Assembly (NCBI GenBank): GCA_019242385.1 | Contig: JAFAVO010000069.1 | Span: 1-5,949, forward strand | Reading direction: 5' to 3' | Origin: Gammaproteobacteria bacterium | GTDB taxonomy: Bacteria; Pseudomonadota; Gammaproteobacteria; Steroidobacterales; Steroidobacteraceae | Length of the DNA stretch: 5,949 nt | Part shown: in pieces, positions 1 to 5,949 of the stretch | How positions within the stretch are numbered: the first letter of the stretch is position 1 | Layout: each line of letters opens with the position of its first letter | Position numbers and translations under genes: made by a program | The notes under the pieces: model-generated | What the model was told of the DNA's origin: nothing | Databases searched by the model: none | Seen by the model: only the letters and a program-made list of their open reading frames with translations

Positions 1-1982
1 ACAGTTCCCTCGGCCCCCGCCTCGAGCAGGATGCGCCGCACGCCTTTGAGCTCGAGCACCGGCCGGGCGATGCTGGCCACCGGATCGCGCACGAAAATAA
101 ACAGCGTCGCCTCGCCCCGAGTGCTGCTCTCGTTGCGCAGCGAGACCGAGACATCGATCGCGCCTGCGCTGGTGACGGTACGCGGGGTGCATTCGAGTCC
201 CTGCAACTTAAAGGCGCTGTAGGACAAACCGTGCCCGAAAGGAAATTGCGGCGTCGGCGGAAGGTCGAGGTACGAGCTGGTGAGACGTTCCCCGCTCTTC
301 GCGGGGCGCCCGGTGGGCCGCTGGCCGTAGAAGAGCGGCACCTGTCCCACGTGGCGCGGCCAGGTCACGGGCAGCCTGCCGGTCGGATTGAATCTCCCGG
401 TCAGCACGTCGGCGATGGCGTTGCCTGCCTCGCTGCCGAGAAACCAGGTGGCGAGCACCGCGTCCGCGCGCTCGAACAGCCAGGGTGCGGTGATCGGGCG
501 GCCCGAGGTGAGAAGCGCCACGACCGGCTTACCGAGCTCGAGCACCGCCTGCGCGAGTGTGCGCTGAGCCCCGGAAAGTCCGAGCTGCACACGACTGCCA
601 CCCTCACCACTCATCCAGGCCGCTTCCCCGAGACACAGGATCGTAAGATCCGCGCCGCGGCTGCATTCGATTGCGGGCTCGATGGCGGGGTGATCCGACC
701 GGTCGATCTCGACTCCGGCAAGCGAGTCAATCCGGCAGTGAGGTAATGCGTTGCGCAGACCCTCGAGAATGCTGACCGCCTCCTCGGCATGCCCGGCCGC
801 CGGCCACGGGCCGAGCATTTCCTCTCTCGCGTCGGCGAAGGGGCCGAGCAGCGCGATATGGCCAACCTGCGGGCCGAGCGGCAGAACCGGCCGGCGATGG
901 GTGAGAAGGACGATGGCTCGCCGGGCCGCCGCGCGCGCCAACTCGCGTGCCGAGGCGCGCGGCTCCGGCGGCGCCTCGCCCCGGGCTGGATCGTCGAAGA
1001 GACCCAGCCGCTCCTTCAGCCGCAACACGCGTAGCACACTGGTATCGAGCTGCGCGACGCTGACCAGACCGCGCTCGAGAGCTTGCGGCAGGCCGCGCGC
1101 ATAGGCCTCGCTCGCCATGTCGATGTCGATGCCCGCCGTCAAAGCGAGCGCCGCAGCCTCGGTGAGGTCGGCGGCTACCCCGTGGACACACAGCTCTGCG
1201 ATGGCGTTGTAGTCGCTGATGAGGGCACCATCGAATGCACAGCGCGCACGCAGCCAGTCCTGGAGCAGCCGCCGGTTGGCCGTCATCGGTACGCCCGCAA
1301 TATCGACGAAGGCGGGCATGACGGCGGCAGCACCCGCGGCGATCGCGGATGCGAAAGGCGGCAGATGCACTTCACGCAAGGTGCGCTCGGAGACATCGAC
1401 CGAGGCGTACTCGCGGCCCGCGGTCACCGCACCGTACGCACCCAGGTGCTTGGCGGTGGCCGCAACGGCCGCTGCTGCGCGCAGGTCGCTCCCCTGGAAG
1501 CCGCGCGTCTTCGCCGCTGCGAACTCGCACGCGACCCAGACGTCCTCGCCCGGACCTTCAACCATGCGGCCCCAACGCGGATCACGCGCGACATCCACCA
1601 TCGGCGCAAACGTCAGGCTGACGCCATCCGCGGCAGCTTCGGCCGCGGCGGCGCGCGCGGTGCGCTCCCACATGTCAGGATCGAAGAGCCCCGCCTCCGC
1701 GAGGGGAACCGGGAAAATCGTGCGGTGCCCATGGATGACATCGAGTCCGATGAGCAACGGGATGCCGAGGCGCGATTGCTGCACAGCGAGGCGCTGCAGC
1801 GCTCCTACCTGCCCTCTGCCCCAGAGATTAAGCACATTGCCGATGCGCCCGCTGCGAACACCCTCTTCCAGCTCACCCGGCGCACCGGGACCGGTGACCG
1901 CGCGGAACGATGGCGCCATGCTCAGTTGTCCGATCTTCTCGGCGACTGTCATGGCAGCGAGCAAGCGGTCGATGCGTCCCAC
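1..1982 (-). CDS. Glycoside hydrolase family 3 beta-glucosidase (BglX-like), partial at its C-terminus
   Basis: This enzyme releases glucose from the non-reducing ends of beta-linked gluco-oligosaccharides by a retaining mechanism. The reading frame is open for 660 codons without interruption and leaves the window at position 1, so an estimated 60-100 C-terminal residues are missing compared with typical BglX proteins. The N-terminal TIM-barrel begins at once with the family's TxxEKIGQL helix (about residues 12-19). It carries the substrate-binding Asp81 (in GLDVIHG), the RWGR..EGPGED block, Lys178-His179, and the nucleophile Asp257 (in LISDYNA). The second domain carries MSGEGGSR with the expected acid/base Glu460. 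A fibronectin-III-like domain starts near residue 610 and shows the typical RPVLELKG motif. I chose the GTG at 1980-1982: an in-frame stop lies at 2007-2009, no ATG/GTG/TTG occurs between, AAGG (1989-1992) sits 6 bases upstream, and starting at Met11 would remove the conserved first helix. No signal peptide is visible, so the enzyme is probably cytoplasmic. It is divergent from the transporter operon and next to a GH144 gene, so sophoro-oligosaccharides are plausible substrates (inference). Confidence 0.93.
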   Translation of the reverse strand, partial: MGRIDRLLAAMTVAEKIGQLSMAPSFRAVTGPGAPGELEEGVRSGRIGNVLNLWGRGQVGALQRLAVQQSRLGIPLLIGLDVIHGHRTIFPVPLAEAGLFDPDMWERTARAAAAEAAADGVSLTFAPMVDVARDPRWGRMVEGPGEDVWVACEFAAAKTRGFQGSDLRAAAAVAATAKHLGAYGAVTAGREYASVDVSERTLREVHLPPFASAIAAGAAAVMPAFVDIAGVPMTANRRLLQDWLRARCAFDGALISDYNAIAELCVHGVAADLTEAAALALTAGIDIDMASEAYARGLPQALERGLVSVAQLDTSVLRVLRLKERLGLFDDPARGEAPPEPRASARELARAAARRAIVLLTHRRPVLPLGPQVGHIALLGPFADAREEMLGPWPAAGHAEEAVSILEGLRNALPHCRIDSLAGVEIDRSDHPAIEPAIECSRGADLTILCLGEAAWMSGEGGSRVQLGLSGAQRTLAQAVLELGKPVVALLTSGRPITAPWLFERADAVLATWFLGSEAGNAIADVLTGRFNPTGRLPVTWPRHVGQVPLFYGQRPTGRPAKSGERLTSSYLDLPPTPQFPFGHGLSYSAFKLQGLECTPRTVTSAGAIDVSVSLRNESSTRGEATLFIFVRDPVASIARPVLELKGVRRILLEAGAEGT

Positions 1983-1988
1983 GCTGTG

Positions 1989-1992
1989 CCTT
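1989..1992 (-). promoter_or_regulatory. Ribosome binding site for the GH3 gene
   Basis: On the minus strand an AAGG lies 6 bases upstream of the GTG codon at 1980-1982. With the upstream in-frame stop at 2007-2009, it supports GTG as the start. It is a short, moderate match to Shine-Dalgarno. Confidence 0.5.
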
Positions 1993-1994
1993 GC

Positions 1995-2020
1995 GCTAAG
2001 CTGACATCAGTCAGCGGAGC
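1995..2020. promoter_or_regulatory. Palindromic operator candidate between divergent genes
   Basis: The core is a perfect 6-base inverted repeat with a 4-base spacer, GCTGAC-ATCA-GTCAGC (2000-2015). After a 2-base mismatch on each side the symmetry continues with GCT (1995-1997) and AGC (2018-2020), so 9 of 11 arm pairs match. The palindrome is centred at about 2007.5, nearly the middle of the 54-base gap between the GH3 start and the transporter start. A dimeric regulator bound here could control both directions. No regulator gene is in view, so its family is unknown. I could not identify convincing -35/-10 hexamers on either strand in this gap. The palindrome would also form a stem-loop if transcribed. 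Confidence 0.45.
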
Positions 2021-2036
2021 CGAACGGATCGATACG

Positions 2037-3854
2037 ATGATGCAACCACCGAGCGAGCCCTCCTCCGTCACCGGCGGCGAGACCGCAGATGCGCTCGCCG
2101 CAGCTGCCCTCACCAAGGATAGCCTCTTCAGCCAGGTCCGGCGGCTCCTCGCAGCCTTCTGGGCTTCACGCGAGCGCAACGAGCTGCTGATGCTGGCTGC
2201 GGGCCTGGTGGTGGTGGTGGCTGCGACGGCTTACATGCAGATCCGGCTGAATGCCTGGAATCAGCCTTTCTACGATGCCCTGACGCACCGGGACATTCCG
2301 GCCTTCATCCGACAGCTGCGCATATTTGCCGAGCTGGCCGCGATATTGCTGGTGCTCAATGTCAGCCAGGTGTGGCTCAACCAGACCTCGCGGGTCGTGC
2401 TGCGCCAGGGGCTGGTGCACGATCTGCTCAACGAGTGGCTCGAGCCGCTGCGGGCGTTCCGGCTCTCCAATGCCGGTGCCATCGGTCAGAATCCCGACCA
2501 GCGGCTGCACGCGGACGCGCAGCATCTGACCGAGCTGCTCACCGACCTCGGGATCGGCTTGCTCCAGTCTTCCTTGTTGCTGCTGTCATTCATCGGCGTG
2601 CTGTGGGTGCGCTCCGAGCACATGTTCCTGCCGCTTCCCGGCCATCGGCTGTACGTGCCCGGATACATGGTGTGGTGTGCGCTCTTCTATGCAGGTACGG
2701 CATCTGTGCTCAGCTGGCTCGTCGGCCGCCCGCTCGTGGCACTCGATGCAGAGCGCTACGCGCGCGAGGCCAACCTGCGGTTCGCGCTGGTACGCGCCAA
2801 TGAGGAGATCGAGGGCATCACCATCCACGGCGGCGAAGCGGACGAGCAGCGCCATCTCAATCGCGTGTTCGACACGGTCATCGAGGTGTCGCGCCGCATC
2901 GTCGCCGCGACCACGCGGCTCACCTGGATCACCTCGGGCTACGGCTGGTTCACCCTCGTCGCACCGATCCTGGTCGCGGCGCCCACCTTCCTCACCGGGG
3001 ACATGAGTTTCGGTGAGCTGATGCTGGTGGTGGGTGCCTTCAACCAGGTGCAGACATCGCTGCGGTGGTTCGTCGACAATTTCTCCAGCATCGCGGACTG
3101 GCGGGCTACACTGCTGCGCGTGGCGAGCTTCCGCGCTGCGGTGGTGACCATGGACAACCTCGGCGAGAGTGCGAGCCACATCGATCTCAAGGAGAGCGAC
3201 AGCCCCACGGTGCGCCTCGATGAGCTGCAGGTGGCGGCTCCGGCAGGTGCGATCCAGCTGAGTGAGCCGCACATCGACCTCGCCCCCGATGAGCGCGTCC
3301 TGATCGCCGGAGAACGCGGCGCAGCGCGCACCTTGTTGTTCCGCGCGATGGTCGGGCTCTGGCCCTGGGGCACCGGCCGCATCACGCGCCCCGACCGCGC
3401 CTCGATGCGCTTCCTGCCCGGGCGGGCCTACGTCCCCCCCGGAAGCTTGCGCACCGCGCTATGTTATCCGTGCACGACCGATGAATTCGACGACGCCACC
3501 ACCGCACGCGCGCTGGCTGCGGTTGGTCTCGAGCGGCTGCAACCTCTGCTCGATCGCACGGAGCGCTGGGACCAGCGACTGAACGACGACGAGAAACAGT
3601 GCCTGGCTATCGCGCGCGTCATACTGCAACGGCCGAAGTGGGTGGTGCTCGATGGCACGTTCGAGCAGCTCGATGCCGGGTCACGCCAGCGGATCAAGGC
3701 CTTGTTCACCCGTGAGCTTGCCGGCACCGGTCTCATTAATATCGGCACCGAGGAGCATGCCGAAGCGTTCTTCACCCGCCGGGTGCAGCTGAAGACCGAT
3801 CCCCAGGGGCCGACCTTCAGCCCCAGCGGCCGAGCCGCAGCCCTGATGAGATAG
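2037..3854 (+). CDS. YddA/SbmA-like ABC transporter, permease fused to a degenerate ATP-binding domain
   Basis: This is an inner-membrane transporter half-molecule of 605 residues, expected to act as a dimer; its substrate is unknown. The membrane domain has hydrophobic segments near residues 50-70, 96-116, 174-192, 209-230 and 297-321. It shows family hallmarks such as NAWNQPFYDAL, the QNPDQRLHADAQHLTEL region and RWFVDNFSSIADWRATL. The nucleotide-binding domain runs from about residue 390 to 595 but its motifs are eroded. Walker A is GERGAART (425-432) with Arg431 for the catalytic Lys. The Q-loop Gln is Gly462. The signature motif is LNDDE (515-519). Walker B keeps Asp539, but the catalytic Glu is Gly540. 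The H-loop His is Thr571. The fold seems intact, since GLWPWG, AIARVILQRP and WVVLD remain. ATP hydrolysis is therefore doubtful. The frame stays open upstream to 1083, but that part is antisense to the GH3 gene. The real start is ATG 2037 or the adjacent ATG 2040; the ribosome site is weak. GH144 follows after 9 bases. The closest relatives by function (SbmA, BacA) are proton-driven and lack this domain. Confidence 0.85.
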   Translation: MMQPPSEPSSVTGGETADALAAAALTKDSLFSQVRRLLAAFWASRERNELLMLAAGLVVVVAATAYMQIRLNAWNQPFYDALTHRDIPAFIRQLRIFAELAAILLVLNVSQVWLNQTSRVVLRQGLVHDLLNEWLEPLRAFRLSNAGAIGQNPDQRLHADAQHLTELLTDLGIGLLQSSLLLLSFIGVLWVRSEHMFLPLPGHRLYVPGYMVWCALFYAGTASVLSWLVGRPLVALDAERYAREANLRFALVRANEEIEGITIHGGEADEQRHLNRVFDTVIEVSRRIVAATTRLTWITSGYGWFTLVAPILVAAPTFLTGDMSFGELMLVVGAFNQVQTSLRWFVDNFSSIADWRATLLRVASFRAAVVTMDNLGESASHIDLKESDSPTVRLDELQVAAPAGAIQLSEPHIDLAPDERVLIAGERGAARTLLFRAMVGLWPWGTGRITRPDRASMRFLPGRAYVPPGSLRTALCYPCTTDEFDDATTARALAAVGLERLQPLLDRTERWDQRLNDDEKQCLAIARVILQRPKWVVLDGTFEQLDAGSRQRIKALFTRELAGTGLINIGTEEHAEAFFTRRVQLKTDPQGPTFSPSGRAAALMR

Positions 3855-3856
3855 GT
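3850..3856 (+). promoter_or_regulatory. Ribosome binding site for the GH144 gene
   Basis: A GATAGG-type purine-rich stretch overlaps the transporter stop codon, and its AGG (3853-3855) lies 8 bases before the ATG at 3864. It is a modest match to Shine-Dalgarno but well placed, and its overlap with the upstream stop suggests translational coupling. Confidence 0.4.
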
Positions 3857-3863
3857 CCCGCCT

Positions 3864-5153
3864 ATGCAAACTTCCGAGGCTACATCCCGCTCCGCAGTTG
3901 GACCACCGGCAGATCCGCTCGCTGACGAGCAGCTTCTCGATCTGGTCCAACGCCAGACATTCCGCTACTTCTGGGAGGGCGCGCACCCGGTCAGCGGCCT
4001 GGCGCTCGATCGCTGTCACCGCCGCGCCGAGCAGCCTTTTACGCCCGTATCCATCGGTGGCAGCGGCTTCGGCATCATGGCGCTGGTCGTCGCGTGCGAG
4101 CGCGGCTGGATCGGCCGGGAGCAGGCCCTGGCACGCCTCACGCTGATGCTCGACTGCCTGGAGAAGGCCACCTGCTATCACGGCATGTATCCGCATTTCC
4201 TTCGCGGGGACACCGGCGCCACCGTGCCCTTCAGCCGCAAGGACGATGGTGCAGACCTCGTCGAGACTTCGCTGCTGTTCCAGGGTCTACTGTGCGCACG
4301 CGCGTACTTCACCGCCACCCTGCCCGAGGAGCAACGGCTGCGCGACCGCATCGGCTGGCTGTGGCGCGAGGCGGAATGGGACTGGCATACCCAGGGCGGC
4401 CGCAAAGTGCTCACCTGGCACTGGAGTCCCAACAACGGCTTCGCGCTCGATAACGAGATCCGCGGTTGGAACGAATGTCTGATCACCTATGTACTCGCCG
4501 CGAGTGCACCACGCTACTCCGTGCCCGCCGAGGCCTACCACGCGGGGTGGGCGATGAGCCGCGACTTCATCAACCGCCGTACCTTCGAGGGCATCGAGCT
4601 GCCGCTCGGCGCTCCCTGGGGCGGGCCGCTCTTCATCGCGCAGTTCTCCTTCTGCGGCCTCGACCCGCGCGGCCTCAGTGACCGCTACGCCGACTACTGG
4701 CAGCAGAACGTCAATCACACGCGCATCAACTACAACTACTGCCTGCGCAATCCGCACCGTTACCGCGGATATGGGCCCGACTGCTGGGGCCTGAGCGCCA
4801 GCGACACGGCAGGCGGTGGTTATGCCGCACACGCGCCCGACAACGACCTCGGTGTCATCAGTCCTTCGGCGGCGCTTGGGAGCTTTCCGTACGCCCCGCG
4901 CGAGGCCATGAGTGCGCTGCGGCACTTCTACCACGACCTCGGTGACCGCATCTGGGGCCGCTACGGCTTCGTCGATGGCTTCAGCGAGCAGCGCGACTGG
5001 TATGCGGACACGTTCCTCGCCATCAGCCAGGGCCCCATCGTCGTGATGATCGAGAACTATCGCAGCGGACTGCTGTGGAAACTGTTCATGGGCATCCCGG
5101 AGATCCAGGCTGGCCTGAAGAAGCTCGGCTTCCAGAGCCCGCACCTGACCTGA
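3864..5153 (+). CDS. GH144-type glucanase, putative endo-beta-1,2-glucanase (PF10091 'glucoamylase-like' protein)
   Basis: This complete 429-residue protein is a single (alpha/alpha)6-barrel-type catalytic domain, about the family's usual length. Databases often call such proteins 'glucoamylase', but characterised members (GH144, such as the Chitinophaga pinensis enzyme) are endo-beta-1,2-glucanases releasing sophoro-oligosaccharides. Family blocks seen in order are LVQRQTFRYFWEGAHPVSGLA (near 25-48), IGGSGFGIMAL (about 64-74), SRKDDGADLVETSLL, TWHWSPNNGF, IRGWNECLITYVLA, PWGGPLFIAQFSF, YADYWQQNVNH, DCWGLSASD, and finally QGPIVVMIENYRSGLLWKLF. Acidic residues Asp127, Asp131 and Glu134 in DDGADLVE, and Glu204 in GWNE, have the spacing I recall for functionally important acids of the Chitinophaga enzyme (D135, D139, E142, E211). 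That correspondence is from memory, not an alignment. No signal peptide or lipobox is visible, so the protein appears cytoplasmic. It follows the transporter by 9 bases and precedes GH15 by 3 bases. The fold family is certain; beta-1,2 specificity is likely but inferred. Confidence 0.88.
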   Translation: MQTSEATSRSAVGPPADPLADEQLLDLVQRQTFRYFWEGAHPVSGLALDRCHRRAEQPFTPVSIGGSGFGIMALVVACERGWIGREQALARLTLMLDCLEKATCYHGMYPHFLRGDTGATVPFSRKDDGADLVETSLLFQGLLCARAYFTATLPEEQRLRDRIGWLWREAEWDWHTQGGRKVLTWHWSPNNGFALDNEIRGWNECLITYVLAASAPRYSVPAEAYHAGWAMSRDFINRRTFEGIELPLGAPWGGPLFIAQFSFCGLDPRGLSDRYADYWQQNVNHTRINYNYCLRNPHRYRGYGPDCWGLSASDTAGGGYAAHAPDNDLGVISPSAALGSFPYAPREAMSALRHFYHDLGDRIWGRYGFVDGFSEQRDWYADTFLAISQGPIVVMIENYRSGLLWKLFMGIPEIQAGLKKLGFQSPHLT

Positions 5154-5156
5154 GCG

Positions 5157-5949
5157 ATGTCAGAGCTCGAGGAGTGGGTCGCCGCCGAGGCACGCTTCGC
5201 CGCGGTCACCATGGCCCGCGCCATCTCCGCCACCGATCTCGCCATGGACCGGCCTGCATTCGGGCAACGGATCATTCCGCAGCCAGGATCGGTACTCGCA
5301 TCACCGGTGATCGCCCACTATGACCCGGATCCCGACTACTTCTTTCATTGGTTCCGCGACTCCGCCATCGTAATCGAAGCGCTGCGCGTCGCGCTCTCCG
5401 CCGGCTATGCGGATCGCGCTGCCCTCCCGCGCTTCACCGAGTTTGTGCACTTCAGCCTCTCGCTGCTCGCGCTCGATGGCCGGGCATTCCTCCGGTATCG
5501 GGACTTGCGCGCCCAGGTAGCGCCGCCGTACCGCCAGTACCTGCGAACGGACGAGGAGCTCCGCGCGCTCGCCGGCCCGGCGGTCCTCGCCGACACCCGG
5601 GTGAACGCCGACGGCAGTCTCGATGTTATCCAGTGGGCGCGCCCGCAGAGCGATGGCCCGGCGATGCGCAGCCTCGCGCTGCTGCGCTGGTGGCATGAGC
5701 TTCCGCGGCTCCAGATGGATGACCCGGAGCTTCTCACGGCGATGACCCGGCTTCTCGGCGCCGACCTCGCCTTCACGCTCGCCTATCTCGGCCGCCCCAG
5801 CCACGATGTCTGGGAGGAACGACCCGGCTATCACTACTACACGCTTCTCCTCCAGGCCGAGGCGCTGCAGCGTGGCGCGCACTGGGGAGAAAGCACTGGC
5901 CTATCCGTGAGCACGGTGCTCTGGCGCAACGCGGCGGAGGAGACTCTCG
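5157..5949 (+). CDS. GH15 glucoamylase (glucan 1,4-alpha-glucosidase), partial at its C-terminus
   Basis: GH15 enzymes release beta-D-glucose from non-reducing ends of alpha-glucans by inversion. The frame is open from ATG 5157 for 264 codons to the window edge. Motifs match fungal glucoamylases closely. DYFFHWFRDSAIV (Trp65, Arg67, Asp68) matches the WTRDS substrate-binding motif. WARPQSDGPAMR (Trp160) matches the WGRPQRDGPA motif with its subsite tryptophan. DVWEE (Asp217, Trp219, Glu220, Glu221) matches D176-W178-E179-E180 of Aspergillus glucoamylase, making Glu220 the expected general acid. The catalytic base lies beyond the window. The catalytic domain starts almost at the N-terminus, so the beta-sandwich domain found in front of many bacterial GH15 enzymes is absent. 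No signal peptide is visible. The start is 3 bases after the GH144 stop and in the same frame; it lacks a clear ribosome site, so translation is probably coupled to GH144. Confidence 0.92.
   Translation, partial: MSELEEWVAAEARFAAVTMARAISATDLAMDRPAFGQRIIPQPGSVLASPVIAHYDPDPDYFFHWFRDSAIVIEALRVALSAGYADRAALPRFTEFVHFSLSLLALDGRAFLRYRDLRAQVAPPYRQYLRTDEELRALAGPAVLADTRVNADGSLDVIQWARPQSDGPAMRSLALLRWWHELPRLQMDDPELLTAMTRLLGADLAFTLAYLGRPSHDVWEERPGYHYYTLLLQAEALQRGAHWGESTGLSVSTVLWRNAAEETL

Noticed and set aside
231..746. 171-residue plus-strand open frame
   Set aside because: Same antisense register as the GH3 gene; its composition is that of a high-GC shadow and the GH3 reading on the other strand carries the acid/base motif here.
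1083..2036. N-terminal 318-residue extension of the transporter frame
   Set aside because: It is the codon-register antisense of a well-supported GH3 catalytic domain, is Arg/His-rich and low in hydrophobic residues, and resembles no domain. Transporter homology begins only after ATG 2037/2040.
1983..2036. Sigma-70 promoter for either divergent gene
   Set aside because: CTGACA (2001-2006) and TACGAT (2033-2038) resemble the hexamers but are 26 bases apart; no properly spaced pair was found on either strand.
2586..3272. 228-residue minus-strand open frame
   Set aside because: Antisense to the membrane domain of the transporter; rich in Arg and His and without recognisable motifs.
3309..3750. 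Frameshift or sequencing error as an explanation for the degenerate ATPase motifs
   Set aside because: The frame is continuous and homologous residues flank every altered motif in the right order and spacing, so the changes are substitutions, not a shift.
4287..5144. 285-residue minus-strand open frame
   Set aside because: Lies entirely opposite the GH144 gene, which has conserved family motifs throughout; the antisense product is Ala/Val/Glu-rich with no recognisable domain.
5301..5882. 193-residue minus-strand open frame
   Set aside because: Antisense to GH15, whose WFRDS, WARPQ and DVWEE motifs establish the real coding frame.

Overview
This window holds a high-GC bacterial carbohydrate-utilisation locus. 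One gene runs leftward from near position 1980, and three closely packed genes run rightward from 2037 to the end. The high GC content, G/C-rich third codon positions and gene families fit a proteobacterium, possibly a xanthomonad-like gammaproteobacterium. This is inference; no rRNA or taxon-specific marker is present.

Layout. Positions 1-1982 (minus strand) encode a GH3 beta-glucosidase (BglX type) whose C-terminus runs off the left edge. Positions 1983-2036 are a 54-base divergent intergenic region centred on a 26-base imperfect palindrome, a good operator candidate. Positions 2037-3854 encode a YddA/SbmA-like ABC transporter with a fused permease and nucleotide-binding domain, in which nearly every ATPase motif is eroded. 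Positions 3864-5153 encode a complete 'glucoamylase-like' protein of the PF10091/GH144 type, the family of endo-beta-1,2-glucanases. Positions 5157-5949 encode the N-terminal 264 residues of a GH15 glucoamylase that runs off the right edge. Gaps between the three rightward genes are only 9 and 3 bases, so they look like one operon. No stretch longer than 300 bases lacks a gene, and I see no RNA genes, mobile elements or CRISPR arrays.

How the genes could work together (inference). The GH144 enzyme would cut beta-1,2-glucan into sophoro-oligosaccharides, and the divergent GH3 enzyme would trim these to glucose. The GH15 enzyme would release glucose from alpha-glucans or alpha-gluco-oligosaccharides. 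None of the three hydrolases shows a signal peptide, which suggests cytoplasmic action on imported oligosaccharides or on internal glucans. The transporter would be the only membrane component in view, but its ATPase domain is unlikely to hydrolyse ATP. It may be driven by an ion gradient, as SbmA/BacA are, or have another role.
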